Positions 1 to 9,339 of a DNA stretch of 64,000 bases are shown here, in pieces. A program made the position numbers and the translations under genes. The stretch comes from an uncultured Pelagibacteraceae bacterium (GTDB lineage: Bacteria > Pseudomonadota > Alphaproteobacteria > Pelagibacterales > Pelagibacteraceae): positions 1 to 64,000 of the forward strand of contig CACHBR010000004.1 of the NCBI GenBank assembly GCA_902578115.1, read 5' to 3'. Every line of letters begins with the position of its first letter. Position 1 is the first letter of the stretch. The notes beneath the pieces are model-generated. The model had not been told where the DNA came from, ran no database searches, and saw only the letters and a list, made by a program, of their open reading frames with translations.

Positions 1-2
1 AA

Positions 3-1493
3 AAACTATCCTCATCTTTCTTAAAGTCATTAATAAATTTACAAAAATACAATGAAGCAATTACATACTCTAAAAATTTAGAAAGTAAAAATTTATCAAA
101 CTTTGAGAGTTTACTTTTTTTGGGATTGAAAGAATTTAAAAATAAAAATTATATTAAAGCAAAATTTTATTTTAATGAATTAAAACCAAATTTTGAAAAC
201 CAATTTGTTTTTGCACCATTAAAGCTCTCACTAATAAATTGGTCAGAAATTATGATTTCAAATAAAGTATCAGACATCAAACTACTACAATCAATGCCAA
301 ACAACTTTGGCAGCTTCAAATCTATTCAAGAGGTTTTTGCTTATTGTTATTTTGATAATCTTGATGTTGACGTCAAATTTGAAAAAACTATAAAAAATGA
401 AGGTGATAAATTCTATAGATATAATTTTTTCTATGCAAATTACCTTATAGAAAAAAATAGAAAAAAAGAAGCAGTTTCTATTCTTGATTCAAGTGCAAAT
501 AAATATCCAAGGAATTTATTAATAAACCAGCTTAGAGAAAATTTAAAAAAAAATAATAAAAATAAAAATAAATTTTCGTGCCGAAACCCAGAAGATATTT
601 TAGCAGAAATATTTTACGCTTTTGCAAATGCTTTATCAGTTCAAAAAAGATTTGAACTCTCAAACTTATATATAAATTTTTCAAAATATTTAAATTCAAA
701 TTTTAAGTCATACGATGCCTTACTTGCTGAAAATTTACTTAGCTTAGGAAAAAAAACAGACTCTAAAAAAATATTTCTAAAGTTGTTTGAAATCGGATCT
801 TTTTACAAATGGAATTCGAGTAAAGAGATTGCTTTAATAATAGAAGATACAGAAGGTAATGAAAAATCTTTAATATACCTAACTAAGATTTATAAAAATA
901 TTGATAAAAATCTATTCAGAACTTTTGATTATGCAAATTTTTTAAGAGGTCATGATAAATTTGGTGAGTCCATAACACTTTACTCTGAGATACTTTCAGA
1001 AATTAATAAGGATCATAAAATGTACCCGAGAGTTTTGGATAGAAGAGGAACAGCATATGAAAGAAATGGAGAATGGACATTAGCGGAAAAGGATTTACTT
1101 TTATCTTTAGAAATTGATCCTAACCAAGCTTATACATTAAATTATTTAGCTTATACTTGGATAGAGCAAAATAGAAAAACAAAAAAAGCGCTCTCAATGT
1201 TAGAAAAAGCAAATAACTTAAAAAAAAATGATGGTTACATAACTGACTCTTTAGGTTGGGCACAATACAAACTTAAAAATTTCTCAGAGGCAAAGTTTTA
1301 TTTAGAAAGAGCAATCCAGATGATGCCTGATGATCCAATAGTGAATGATCATTTCGCAGATTGTTTATGGATGATAGATAAAAAAATCCAAGCAAGGTAC
1401 TACTGGGAGTATGTTTTAACCTTAGAAGATACTGAAGATGAGCTTAGAGAAAAAATAAAAAATAAGTTACTATTTGGATTAGAAAAAATTTAA
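3..1493 (+). CDS. Tetratricopeptide-repeat protein, 5' end outside the window
   Basis: The ORF track starts this gene at a TTG (120), but the same frame is open back to base 3, reading through KYNEAITYSKNLE, a helical repeat that fits the family. The gene therefore enters from the left and its start is not visible. The C-terminal 200 residues contain clear TPR-type helix pairs (for example YERNGEWTLAEKDLLLSLEIDP, then SLGWAQYKLKNFSEAKFYLERAIQMMPDDP). TPR arrays are protein-protein interaction scaffolds and have no catalytic signature, so no reaction can be assigned. It ends 9 bases before ispE on the same strand and is probably co-transcribed with it. TPR proteins next to ispE are common in alphaproteobacteria (family knowledge); whether it is exported cannot be judged without the N-terminus. 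Confidence 0.8.
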   Translation, partial: KLSSSFLKSLINLQKYNEAITYSKNLESKNLSNFESLLFLGLKEFKNKNYIKAKFYFNELKPNFENQFVFAPLKLSLINWSEIMISNKVSDIKLLQSMPNNFGSFKSIQEVFAYCYFDNLDVDVKFEKTIKNEGDKFYRYNFFYANYLIEKNRKKEAVSILDSSANKYPRNLLINQLRENLKKNNKNKNKFSCRNPEDILAEIFYAFANALSVQKRFELSNLYINFSKYLNSNFKSYDALLAENLLSLGKKTDSKKIFLKLFEIGSFYKWNSSKEIALIIEDTEGNEKSLIYLTKIYKNIDKNLFRTFDYANFLRGHDKFGESITLYSEILSEINKDHKMYPRVLDRRGTAYERNGEWTLAEKDLLLSLEIDPNQAYTLNYLAYTWIEQNRKTKKALSMLEKANNLKKNDGYITDSLGWAQYKLKNFSEAKFYLERAIQMMPDDPIVNDHFADCLWMIDKKIQARYYWEYVLTLEDTEDELREKIKNKLLFGLEKI

Positions 1494-1502
1494 TTATCTC
1501 TA

Positions 1503-2360
1503 ATGTTAAAAAAAAAATTCAAATCGTTTGCAAAAATTAACCTATTCTTGAATGTAGGAAAAAAAATCAATAAGACTGGGCTTCATAATATTCAATCTTT
1601 GGTTTGTTTAATAAATTTATATGATGAAATTAAAATTTATAAAAGTAAAAGTAAAAAAGATAAAATCAAATTTACAGGAAAATTTAGTGAAAACGTAAGT
1701 TCAAGAAAGAACACAATTACTGATACTCTTTCTCTACTTAGAAAAAGAGGTATTGTAGACCTTAATACAAAATACAATATATTAGTAAAAAAAAAAATCC
1801 CTGTTTTTTCAGGTTTAGGGGGTGGATCAAGTAATGCTGCTTTTTTAGTAAAAAATTTAATTCAGAAAAAAAAATTAGTTAATAATGAGTCTTTATTTTC
1901 AAAAAATATAGGATCGGATTTAAAATTATTTTTTGGATCTAACCAGATTTTTCAAAAAAGTCTAAATACAATTGTAAACCTTAAAAGTAAACTAAATTTT
2001 TATTTTGTAATTGTTTACCCTTATTTAAAATCATCGACAAAAGAAATTTATTCAAAGGGCAAATTTTTTAGCAGATTTAAAACAAACACAATTTATGAGA
2101 GTAGGTCAAAAAAAATAATAATGCACAACCTACCACAAGAAGAAAACCATTTAGAGAAAATAGTCATTTCAAAATTTCCAATTATTAAAAAAGTTTTATT
2201 TGAACTGCGACTTTTAAAAAAATGTCAATTTTCAAGAGTAACTGGATCAGGATCTGCTTGTTTTGGTGTATTTTTGACAAAAAAAAGCGCAGATTTAGGT
2301 CTTAAAAAAATTAGAAAAAAATTTCCTAAATTTTGGTGTGTTGTTGGTAAAACTATTTAA
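1503..2360 (+). CDS. ispE: 4-diphosphocytidyl-2-C-methyl-D-erythritol kinase (IspE)
   Basis: A cytoplasmic GHMP-family kinase. It phosphorylates the 2-hydroxyl of CDP-methylerythritol with ATP in the MEP pathway to isoprenoid precursors (ubiquinone side chain, undecaprenyl carrier). The glycine-rich ATP loop GLGGGSSNA is at about residues 104-112, the N-terminal SFAKINLFLNV block at 8-18, and the C-terminal GHMP motif RVTGSGSACFGVF near 247-258. Length (285 aa) is normal. The ATG start lies 9 bases after the TPR gene. The family's usual H-x-[IL]-x-S/T substrate block appears as LHNIQSLVCLI. Basic, Lys-rich composition matches its neighbours. Confident assignment. Confidence 0.93.
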   Translation: MLKKKFKSFAKINLFLNVGKKINKTGLHNIQSLVCLINLYDEIKIYKSKSKKDKIKFTGKFSENVSSRKNTITDTLSLLRKRGIVDLNTKYNILVKKKIPVFSGLGGGSSNAAFLVKNLIQKKKLVNNESLFSKNIGSDLKLFFGSNQIFQKSLNTIVNLKSKLNFYFVIVYPYLKSSTKEIYSKGKFFSRFKTNTIYESRSKKIIMHNLPQEENHLEKIVISKFPIIKKVLFELRLLKKCQFSRVTGSGSACFGVFLTKKSADLGLKKIRKKFPKFWCVVGKTI

Positions 2361-2394
2361 ATTTCATTTTTTATGATATATCAAAAAATTGAAT

Positions 2395-2468
2395 TGGGGC
2401 GTAGCCAAGCGGTAAGGCAGTGGTTTTTGGTACCACCATCCTAGGTTCGAATCCTAGCGCCCCAGCCA
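2395..2468 (+). tRNA. tRNA-Gln (anticodon UUG)
   Basis: A full cloverleaf can be folded by eye. The acceptor TGGGGCG pairs with CGCCCCA over 7 bp, the D arm contains AGCCAAGCGGTAAGGC, and the anticodon stem GTGGT/ACCAC encloses a 7-base loop with TTG at positions 34-36. The T arm is CTAGG-TTCGAAT-CCTAG. Discriminator G and CCA are encoded. A possible -10 box TATGAT lies at 2372-2377, about 17 bases before the mature 5' end; I see no convincing -35. The ORF-track reading that begins at 2420 runs through this tRNA and is not a real N-terminus. Confidence 0.96.
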
Positions 2469-2473
2469 GATTT

Positions 2474-3721
2474 ATGCAAATTTTACAAGTATTAAAAAAA
2501 TTATTTTTTCCTTTTTATAAATCAGAAAATATTAAACAAATTTTTAAAATCTTAAATGAAGGTTCTAAAGAACAACAAGCTATGTTTGTTGGAGGTTCAG
2601 TAAGAAAATATTTACTAAACCAAAAAGTTGATGATATTGATATTGCAACAACTTTAAAACCCGATGAAATAATTAAAAAATTTGAAAATTCTAAAATCAT
2701 TGTAAAAAAAACTGGAATTGAACATGGAACTTTAACACTTGTTTTGGGTAATAAACATTTTGAAATCACAACTTTAAGAAAAGATATATCAACAGATGGA
2801 AGACATGCTTCCGTCTTATTTACAGATGATTGGGAGGACGATTCTAACAGAAGGGATTTTACATTTAACGCTATTTATCTGGATTCAAATGGAAAAATTT
2901 TTGACCCACATTCTGGTGTAAAGGATTTAAAAAATAAAAAAGTAAAATTTATTGGCAATCCTGATGAAAGAATAAAAGAGGATTATTTAAGAATTTTAAG
3001 ATTTATTAGATTTTCAATCGAATACTCAAATTTTGATTTTGAAAAAGATACATTAAGAGCAATTCAAAAAAATTTGAGTGGTATAGCTAAACTATCTAAA
3101 GAGAGAATATATAGTGAACTTAAAAAGATTTTAAAATTAAAAAATTTCAATGAAATTCAAAAAAATCATGAATTTTTAAAAATATTTAATTTAATTTTCC
3201 CCGAATTTAAATATATAGAGAGGGTCAAAAATTTATATGTTATAAGTAAATTAAAACCAGAAATATTAAATAAAAATCATATTTTAGCTTCACTATTGAT
3301 TGATGGAACGAATAATCATGAATATTTTTCTCATAAATATAATATTGAAAATGAGACTAAGGACCACCTTAATTTTTGTGCCAAGAATTTTAAAGAAATT
3401 CAGGTAAATAAGAATTTTTTTAAAAAAGATCTTAAAAAAAATATTTTTATTTTCGGTAAAAAAAGAGTCAAGTCGTTACTTTTTTTGAACAATGTGATTA
3501 AAAAAAATCAAAAAAATGATGAGTTAATAAAAAATTTATCAAAAATCGAAAATACATCTATTCCAGAGTTTCCAATTACTGGAGAATACCTTTTAGATAA
3601 TGGAATCAAAAGTGGAAAAAAAATGGGTTATGCTATTAAAGAAATTAAAAACAAATGGTTAGAAAATAATTTTAATCTTGATGACGAGCAATTGTCTAAA
3701 ACTATTAAAAAATTTAAATAA
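2474..3721 (+). CDS. cca: CCA-adding enzyme / class II tRNA nucleotidyltransferase
   Basis: Adds or repairs the 3' CCA of tRNAs (poly(A) polymerase/CCA-adding superfamily). In the chosen frame (415 aa) the nucleotidyltransferase core is MFVGGSVRKYLL (about 37-48) followed by DDIDIA (53-58), the two catalytic carboxylates. A later NRRDFTFNAIYLD motif is also typical of class II enzymes, and the remainder is the helical neck/body. The ORF track begins at 2420 inside tRNA-Gln; I move the start to the ATG at 2474, five bases after the tRNA's CCA, because the upstream residues are a translation of the tRNA. A bacterial poly(A) polymerase (PcnB) is an alternative name, but with this class in alphaproteobacteria the CCA-adding role is the usual one. 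It ends one base from convergent greA. Confidence 0.9.
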   Translation: MQILQVLKKLFFPFYKSENIKQIFKILNEGSKEQQAMFVGGSVRKYLLNQKVDDIDIATTLKPDEIIKKFENSKIIVKKTGIEHGTLTLVLGNKHFEITTLRKDISTDGRHASVLFTDDWEDDSNRRDFTFNAIYLDSNGKIFDPHSGVKDLKNKKVKFIGNPDERIKEDYLRILRFIRFSIEYSNFDFEKDTLRAIQKNLSGIAKLSKERIYSELKKILKLKNFNEIQKNHEFLKIFNLIFPEFKYIERVKNLYVISKLKPEILNKNHILASLLIDGTNNHEYFSHKYNIENETKDHLNFCAKNFKEIQVNKNFFKKDLKKNIFIFGKKRVKSLLFLNNVIKKNQKNDELIKNLSKIENTSIPEFPITGEYLLDNGIKSGKKMGYAIKEIKNKWLENNFNLDDEQLSKTIKKFK

Positions 3722-3722
3722 A

Positions 3723-4199
3723 TTAAATATATTCCACTTTAAGTATTTCAAAATTTTTTTCCCCAGATGGAGTACTAACAATTATTAATTCTTTAACAGA
3801 TTTTCCTATAAGAGATTTTCCCATGGGTGATTTAAAATAAATTAGATTTTTATTTATGTCGGCCTCATCTCTTCCAACAATTTTTAAAGATTTATTATTT
3901 TCTTTTTCTAGATCTTTAACTGTAACTGTAGAACCAAAAATTACTTTTCCTGTATTTTGAATTTTTGATACATCAATTACATTTGCTCTTGCAATAATAT
4001 CATTTATTGTCAAAATTCTTCCCTCGATATGTCCTTGTTGTTCTTTAGCAGCATGATACTCAGCATTTTCTTTAAGATCACCGTGGGCTCTGGCCTCTGC
4101 TATAGCAGCAACTACTTTAGGTCTTTTATTTTTTTTCAAATCTTCTAATTCTTCTTTAAGCTTTTTAAGACCTTGAATTGTTATCGGTTCTTTTTCCAT
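3723..4199 (-). CDS. greA: Transcription elongation factor GreA
   Basis: GreA enters the RNA polymerase secondary channel and stimulates cleavage of backtracked RNA. At 158 aa it has standard length. The N-terminal coiled coil (about 8-75) carries the acidic tip DLKENAEYH (around residues 42-50) that positions the catalytic magnesium ion. The C-terminal globular domain ends with SPMGKSLIGKSVKELIIVSTPSGEKNFEILKVEYI, a characteristic FKBP-like Gre domain. It starts one base after hemF ends on the same strand, so the two genes are likely in one transcript; a functional link to heme synthesis is not implied. Confidence 0.96.
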   Translation of the reverse strand: MEKEPITIQGLKKLKEELEDLKKNKRPKVVAAIAEARAHGDLKENAEYHAAKEQQGHIEGRILTINDIIARANVIDVSKIQNTGKVIFGSTVTVKDLEKENNKSLKIVGRDEADINKNLIYFKSPMGKSLIGKSVKELIIVSTPSGEKNFEILKVEYI

Positions 4200-4200
4200 T

Positions 4201-5043
4201 TTAATTTAGTGGGGGAAATGACATAAAAATTGCATCTACATTTCCACCAGTATTTAATCCGAATTTTGTGCCCCTATCATACAACAAATTAAACTCAACG
4301 TACCTTTTTCTTTTTAGATACTGATCATTTTTTTGTTTTTTATTCCATTTTTTTGAGATTTTATTATTTATTATATCTTTAGAGGTTGTAAGAAAACATA
4401 GTCCTAATTCTCTAATAAATTTAAAATTTTTATCCCAGTCGTTATATAAATAATCAAAAAAAATCCCTCCAATACCTCTTGGTTCCTCTCTGTGCTTTAT
4501 AAAGAAATATTTATCACACCACTTTTTATAATTGATATAATTTTTTTTATTTTTAACACATAAATTCTTCAAATTTCTATGCACAAATATTTTTTCTTTG
4601 TTATCTTTAAAACTTGGTGTTACGTCCATGCCTCCACCAAACCAACTTCTAGAAGTAGTGATAAATCTTGTATTAAAATGTACTGCTGGAATTTTGGGAT
4701 TTTTCATATGAGCGACAACCGAAATTCCTGATGCCCAGTAACTGGGGTTTTTATTTGCGCCAGGTATTTTTGATCTAAAATTTTTAGGAAATTTTCCCTG
4801 AACTCTTGAAAAGTTTACGCCAACTTGATCAAATACTTCTCCATTTTTAAGTATAAAGTATTGTCCACCACCTTCATTCACATCTTTTTTACTCCAAGTA
4901 TTTTTTTTAAATTTTTTTGAAACTTTCCTTTTTCTTTTTGACTCCTCTTTTTCGATCCTTTCGAAATCATCACAAATGATTGATTGGAGATACAAAAACC
5001 ACTCAGAGGATAGTTTTTTTTGAATTTCTAAATCTAACTCCAT
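4201..5043 (-). CDS. hemF: Oxygen-dependent coproporphyrinogen III oxidase (HemF)
   Basis: Converts coproporphyrinogen III to protoporphyrinogen IX with O2 in heme synthesis; a soluble enzyme. Diagnostic blocks are GGGQYFILKNGEVFDQVGVNFSRV, then HMKNPKIPAVHFNTRF, WFGGGMDVTP and HREEPRGIGGIFFDYL, and the C-terminal RYVEFNLLYDRGTKFGLNTGGNVDAIFMSFPPL. The 280-residue length is normal for the family. The use of the aerobic enzyme fits an oxygen-respiring cell, as does the adjacent divergent cytochrome bc1 operon, which needs heme. The gene starts 127 bases from petA across a shared divergent promoter region. Confidence 0.95.
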   Translation of the reverse strand: MELDLEIQKKLSSEWFLYLQSIICDDFERIEKEESKRKRKVSKKFKKNTWSKKDVNEGGGQYFILKNGEVFDQVGVNFSRVQGKFPKNFRSKIPGANKNPSYWASGISVVAHMKNPKIPAVHFNTRFITTSRSWFGGGMDVTPSFKDNKEKIFVHRNLKNLCVKNKKNYINYKKWCDKYFFIKHREEPRGIGGIFFDYLYNDWDKNFKFIRELGLCFLTTSKDIINNKISKKWNKKQKNDQYLKRKRYVEFNLLYDRGTKFGLNTGGNVDAIFMSFPPLN

Positions 5044-5139
5044 AAAAAATAATTTTCTTGTTTATAATCTAAAAAAACTCCGATTTTTAAGTATCTTTTT
5101 GTGTCATTATGACCCTACCAAGATCTTTAAATACACCTT

Positions 5140-5156
5140 ATTTAATAGTATTAAAT
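5140..5156. promoter_or_regulatory. A/T palindrome in the hemF-petA divergent promoter region
   Basis: ATTTAATAGTATTAAAT is a perfect inverted repeat (8-base arms, one central base) lying 14 bases before the petA start codon in the 127-base gap between hemF and petABC. It could be a regulator site or part of the promoter. It is made only of A/T in a very A/T-rich genome, where such palindromes arise by chance, so this is a weak call. Confidence 0.25.
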
Positions 5157-5170
5157 GATATTATAAATCT

Positions 5171-5686
5171 ATGAATAAACCAGAAAAAAAAGGCAATAGA
5201 AGAGATTTTATATTTACGGCTAGCTATACAGTTGGAGCCATTGGTATTGGGGCAACTATTTGGCCCTTAATCGATCAGATGAATCCGGACAGTTCAGTCA
5301 AAGCATTGGCGTCAACTGAAGTTGATATAAGCCAAATTGAACCTGGAAAATCCGTTACAGTTTTATGGAGAGGAAAACCTGTTTTTATAAAAAGAAGAAC
5401 ACAGGAAGAAATTGCAGAAGCTCAATCAGTAAGCCTGGACGATCTACCTCATCCCGAAAAAGATCAGGATAGAGTAAAGAACCCAGAGTGGTTAGTAATG
5501 CTTGGAATATGTACTCACCTCGGATGTGTGCCTTTATCAGACAAAGGTGAATACAACGGATGGTTTTGTCCCTGTCACGGATCTCATTACGATACCTCTG
5601 GAAGGATAAGAAAAGGGCCAGCTCCAACTAATATGGAAATTCCTAAATATGCTTTCATTAATGATAATACAATTAAGATTGGATAA
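5171..5686 (+). CDS. petA: Rieske iron-sulfur subunit of cytochrome bc1
   Basis: Carries the 2Fe-2S cluster that takes an electron from ubiquinol in complex III and passes it to cytochrome c1. The cluster boxes CTHLGC (114-119) and CPCHGSH (133-139) are intact, including the disulfide cysteines. The N-terminus has a twin-arginine type signal-anchor (NRRDFIFTASYTVGAIGIG), so the protein is predicted to be Tat-exported and held by one membrane helix, as is usual for Rieske proteins. At 171 aa the length is normal. It is the first gene of petABC, and petB follows after 3 bases. Confidence 0.97.
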   Translation: MNKPEKKGNRRDFIFTASYTVGAIGIGATIWPLIDQMNPDSSVKALASTEVDISQIEPGKSVTVLWRGKPVFIKRRTQEEIAEAQSVSLDDLPHPEKDQDRVKNPEWLVMLGICTHLGCVPLSDKGEYNGWFCPCHGSHYDTSGRIRKGPAPTNMEIPKYAFINDNTIKIG

Positions 5687-5689
5687 AAA

Positions 5690-6946
5690 ATGAGTGAAAA
5701 TTACGTACCAAGTTCTAAATTCGGCAAATGGTTTAACGACAGACTTCCATTATTAACTTTAAGCAAACACTTGACGGATTATCCAACACCCAAAAATTTA
5801 AATTACTGGTGGACTTTTGGTGGAATTTTAACTTTTTGTTTAATTTCTCAAATTATAACAGGAATAGTCTTGGGTATGCACTATGTTGCACATGCGGACA
5901 TGGCGTTTAGTAGTATCGAACATATAATGAGAGATGTTAATTACGGATGGTTAATAAGATATATCCATAGCAACGGAGCATCTATGTTTTTTTTAGCTGT
6001 ATATATTCACATTTTTAGATCTCTTTTTTATGGTTCATACAGATCGCCAAGAGAAATAATTTGGATACTTGGAATGTTGATTTATCTTTTAATGATGGCA
6101 ACAGCATTTATGGGATATGTTTTACCTTGGGGTCAAATGAGTTTTTGGGGAGCAACGGTAATTACTAACTTATTTAGCGCAATCCCTTTTGTTGGAGAGA
6201 GTATTGTAACCTGGTTATGGGGTGGTTACTCAGTTGATAATCCAACTTTAACTAGATTTTTTAGTTTACATTATCTTTTTCCATTTTTAATTTTAGGTTT
6301 AGTCGTTCTTCATATTTGGGCTTTACACGTGCCAGGTAATAACAACCCGATTGGAATAGACATTAAAAAGCCATCAAAGGATACCGTTCCATTTCATCCT
6401 TATATTACAATCAAAGACTTATTTGCTCTTTTAATATTTATGATTATTTTTTCTGGTTTCATATTTTTTGCTCCAAATATTCTTGGCCACAGTGATAACT
6501 ACATAGAAGCAAACCCATTAGTAACACCAAAACATATTGTTCCAGAATGGTATCTATTACCTTTTTATGCGATCTTAAGAGCTGTTCCAGATAAACTTGG
6601 CGGAGTGGTCTTGATGTTAGGGTCTATTTTTATTTTAATGGCTCTTCCTTGGCTAGATAGTAGTAAGGTAAGATCAACTGTTTTTAGACCACTATATAAA
6701 AAGTTTTTTTGGTTGTTGGTGATTGATGTTTTAGCTTTAGGTTATGTGGGGGCTATGCCTGCAGAAGGTTTATACTTATTAATTGCAAGAGTAGGTACTA
6801 TTTATTATTTTGCGCATTTTTTAATTGTGTTACCGGTTTTAAGCAGAATAGAAAAAACTGAACCAGTGCCCCTGAGTATTTCAGAACCAGTGCTAGGCGG
6901 TATGCTTAAACCTGAAATGGCTAGAAGCGATCGAAAAGATGTGTAA
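5690..6946 (+). CDS. petB: Cytochrome b subunit of the bc1 complex
   Basis: The membrane core of complex III, holding hemes bL and bH and both quinone sites. Eight predicted hydrophobic helices are visible. Heme-ligand segments include [25 protein letters not shown] and [25 protein letters not shown]. The Qo-site PEWY motif ([23 protein letters not shown]) is near residue 280. The 418-residue length matches a full alphaproteobacterial cytochrome b with the N- and C-terminal domains together, not the split b6/subunit IV form. It is followed by petC with an 8-base overlap. Confidence 0.97.
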   Translation: MSENYVPSSKFGKWFNDRLPLLTLSKHLTDYPTPKNLNYWWTFGGILTFCLISQIITGIVLGMHYVAHADMAFSSIEHIMRDVNYGWLIRYIHSNGASMFFLAVYIHIFRSLFYGSYRSPREIIWILGMLIYLLMMATAFMGYVLPWGQMSFWGATVITNLFSAIPFVGESIVTWLWGGYSVDNPTLTRFFSLHYLFPFLILGLVVLHIWALHVPGNNNPIGIDIKKPSKDTVPFHPYITIKDLFALLIFMIIFSGFIFFAPNILGHSDNYIEANPLVTPKHIVPEWYLLPFYAILRAVPDKLGGVVLMLGSIFILMALPWLDSSKVRSTVFRPLYKKFFWLLVIDVLALGYVGAMPAEGLYLLIARVGTIYYFAHFLIVLPVLSRIEKTEPVPLSISEPVLGGMLKPEMARSDRKDV

Positions 6947-7724
6947 TTTAAAAGCACGTTTTATAATTTTATCGTTCATATTTTTTTCAATTACTTTTAA
7001 TCAGGTAAAATCAGAGGAAAAAACAAAGCTTCTCGAGGTTGACTGGTCTTTTAAAGGTATAACAGGTAAATTTGACAGGTCATCATTACAAAGAGGTTAT
7101 CAAGTTTACACCGAAGTTTGTGCCTCTTGTCATTCAATGAACTTAGTGAGTTATAGAAATCTAGGAGAACCTGGTGGACCAGAATTTTCAGTAGATCAGG
7201 TTAAGGCAATAGCTGCAAATTTTGAAGTAGAGGATGGACCAAATGCAGATGGCGATATGTTCACAAGACCAGGACGACCATCAGATAAATTTGTGTCGCC
7301 ATATCCAAACGTTCAAGCGGCAACCGCAGCAAATGGAGGCGCTTACCCACCAGACATGTCAGTATTAGTTAAAGCTCGTAAAGGTGGTTCAGATTATATT
7401 TATTCAGTTTTAATGGGCTATGAGGATCCACCAGCGGGTTTTGAATTAGAAGATGGCGTTTATTACAATAAATATATGGACGGAAAAAAAATTAAGATGT
7501 CTAATCCATTATCAGAGGGCATAGTTACTTATAGTGATGGAACTGCTGCTACCGAGGCTCAAATGGCAAAAGATGTTACTACATTTCTAACTTGGACCGC
7601 TGAACCACATTTAGAGACAAGACACAAAATGGGAGTTAAAGTTTTAATCTTCTTAACAATATTTAGTTTATTAGTTTATTTAAGTATGAAAAGAATATGG
7701 TCAAGGATTGACTCTGAAAAATAA
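6939..7724 (+). CDS. petC: Cytochrome c1 subunit of the bc1 complex
   Basis: A periplasmic c-type cytochrome anchored by a C-terminal helix; it passes electrons from the Rieske protein to soluble cytochrome c. The heme-attachment site CASCH is at 61-65, after an N-terminal signal peptide ([18 protein letters not shown]). A conserved [27 protein letters not shown] block is typical of c1, and KIKMSNPL is the likely region of the axial Met. The C-terminal anchor is [21 protein letters not shown]. The start ATG overlaps the end of petB by 8 bases. Its last 24 bases overlap the end of convergent ychF. Confidence 0.96.
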   Translation: MCNLKARFIILSFIFFSITFNQVKSEEKTKLLEVDWSFKGITGKFDRSSLQRGYQVYTEVCASCHSMNLVSYRNLGEPGGPEFSVDQVKAIAANFEVEDGPNADGDMFTRPGRPSDKFVSPYPNVQAATAANGGAYPPDMSVLVKARKGGSDYIYSVLMGYEDPPAGFELEDGVYYNKYMDGKKIKMSNPLSEGIVTYSDGTAATEAQMAKDVTTFLTWTAEPHLETRHKMGVKVLIFLTIFSLLVYLSMKRIWSRIDSEK

Positions 7725-8771
7725 GACATCTCCATCTTTTACCAAATAATCCTTTCCTTCCAGTCTTAATTTTCCGTTTTCTTTTGCTTTTTCAAAACTT
7801 CCATATTTTTTAAATTCGTTATAAGAAACTGCTTCAGCCCTTATAAATTTTTTTTCAAAATCAGTGTGTATTACTGCAGCAGCTTTAGGTGCTATAGTAT
7901 TTTTTTTAATAGTCCATGCTCTAGTTTCTTCTGGACCTGATGTGAAAAAAGTATTTAAATTTAACAATTCATAGCCAGTATTTATTAATTTATTTAAACC
8001 AGTTTTTTCTAAGCCAATATTTTTCATATACATCTCTTTTTCTTCATCTTTCAATTCAGTAATCTGATCTTCAATATCGGCACATATTATTACAAATTTT
8101 TCATTAGGATATTTTTGTTTTAAAACTTCAGTGTGATTATTTCCTTTTTTGACATTTTCTTCATCAACATTGCAAACAATTATGTAAGGTTTAATCGAAA
8201 TCAAACCTATTTCTCTTAAAATTTTATTACTTTCAACATCATATTCATTAATATTTTTCCCTTTGTTAAGCTTTTTGAGTACATCTTCTAATAACACTAT
8301 GTCTTTTTCAGAAAGTTTTTTTTGTGAATTTTTTTCAAGTTTTTTTTCTAAAATACTAATGTCTGACAAAACAATCTCGGTTTTAATTGTTTCCAAATCA
8401 TTTATTGGATCAATCTTTTTATTTACATGTTGTATATTAGTTGAGTCAAAACACCTTACTAGATGAACAATCGCATCTACCTCTCTAATATGTGATAAAA
8501 ATTTATTACCTAAGCCTTCTCCTTTTGATGCTCCCTTTACTAAACCTGCAATATCAACAAAAGTTATATTTGTGTTAATTTTTTTTTTTGATTTTGATAA
8601 TTCGTGTAAAGTATTAACTCTTTCATCTGGAACATCAACAATTCCAATATTTGGATCTATTGTACAAAAAGGAAAATTGGCAGCCTGTGCATTCTTTGAT
8701 GATGTTAAAGCATTAAATAATGTTGACTTTCCCACGTTGGGAAGCCCAACTATTCCACATTTAAATCCCAT
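7701..8771 (-). CDS. ychF: Obg-related ATPase/GTPase YchF
   Basis: A translation-associated P-loop NTPase of the Obg family (the family prefers ATP). Walker A GLPNVGKST is at residues 9-17, followed by the G3 region DIAGLVKGASKGEGLGNKFLSHIREVDAIVHLVRCF and the family's altered G4 region (VCNVDEEN). There is a central coiled coil, and the C-terminal TGS domain ends [17 protein letters not shown]. Its 356 aa is full length. It begins inside the last 11 bases of pth, the natural partner in many bacteria, and closes the minus-strand run lgt-to-ychF. The 3' end lies inside petC on the other strand. Confidence 0.96.
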   Translation of the reverse strand: MGFKCGIVGLPNVGKSTLFNALTSSKNAQAANFPFCTIDPNIGIVDVPDERVNTLHELSKSKKKINTNITFVDIAGLVKGASKGEGLGNKFLSHIREVDAIVHLVRCFDSTNIQHVNKKIDPINDLETIKTEIVLSDISILEKKLEKNSQKKLSEKDIVLLEDVLKKLNKGKNINEYDVESNKILREIGLISIKPYIIVCNVDEENVKKGNNHTEVLKQKYPNEKFVIICADIEDQITELKDEEKEMYMKNIGLEKTGLNKLINTGYELLNLNTFFTSGPEETRAWTIKKNTIAPKAAAVIHTDFEKKFIRAEAVSYNEFKKYGSFEKAKENGKLRLEGKDYLVKDGDVLFFRVNP

Positions 8772-9333
8772 CCAAATTTTCGTTTACCTTGCTAGAAAAA
8801 ATATCGATTTTTTTTTCAATTAAAGTAGGTATGAGTTTTACTATACTCTCAGTTATATCTTTAATTCTGTCTTCCTCGTTTTCATTAAAATCCTCTAAAA
8901 CATGAGTATCAACCTTTTTCCCATTTTTAGGATGTCCTATACCAATTCGCACTCTCGAGTAATCTTTTCCAATCGATTTATCAATTGATTCAATACCGTG
9001 ATGACCAGCACTACTTCCACCAAATTTAGCTTTAACTTTTCCTAAGTCTATATCTAAATCATCGTGGAAAACAAAAACGTTTTTTGCGTCTATCTTAAAA
9101 TAGTCAATAAGCTCTTTAATACATGTTCCTGAATTATTCATAAATGTTAAAGGCTTAATCGCATAAACTTTTTTGTTATCAATATTACCTGTAGTTAAAA
9201 GTCCTTTAAATTTTGGTTTTTGTTTTGAAAGGCTGAACTGCTGGTTTATTGCATCAATTACTTTAAAACCTATATTGTGTCTGTTGTTGTTGTAATTTGG
9301 TCCTGGGTTTCCTAAACCTACTAATAAAAGCAT
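8761..9333 (-). CDS. pth: Peptidyl-tRNA hydrolase
   Basis: Releases tRNA from peptidyl-tRNAs dropped by ribosomes. The N-terminal signature LLLVGLGNPGPNYNNNRHNIGFKVID contains the catalytic His (about residue 19). Other conserved blocks are KPLTFMNNSG, HDDLDIDLGKVKAKFGGSSAGHHGIESI and RVRIGIGHPK. The 190-aa length is standard. It sits six bases downstream of rplY, and ychF starts within its end, the usual rplY-pth-ychF order, implying co-transcription. Confidence 0.96.
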   Translation of the reverse strand: MLLLVGLGNPGPNYNNNRHNIGFKVIDAINQQFSLSKQKPKFKGLLTTGNIDNKKVYAIKPLTFMNNSGTCIKELIDYFKIDAKNVFVFHDDLDIDLGKVKAKFGGSSAGHHGIESIDKSIGKDYSRVRIGIGHPKNGKKVDTHVLEDFNENEEDRIKDITESIVKLIPTLIEKKIDIFSSKVNENLDGI

Positions 9334-9339
9334 ATAAAT

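Noticed and set aside
2420-2473. N-terminal extension of the CCA-adding enzyme (MVFGTTILGSNPSAPARF)
   Set aside because: It is a translation of the tRNA-Gln gene; the ATG after the tRNA is the plausible start.
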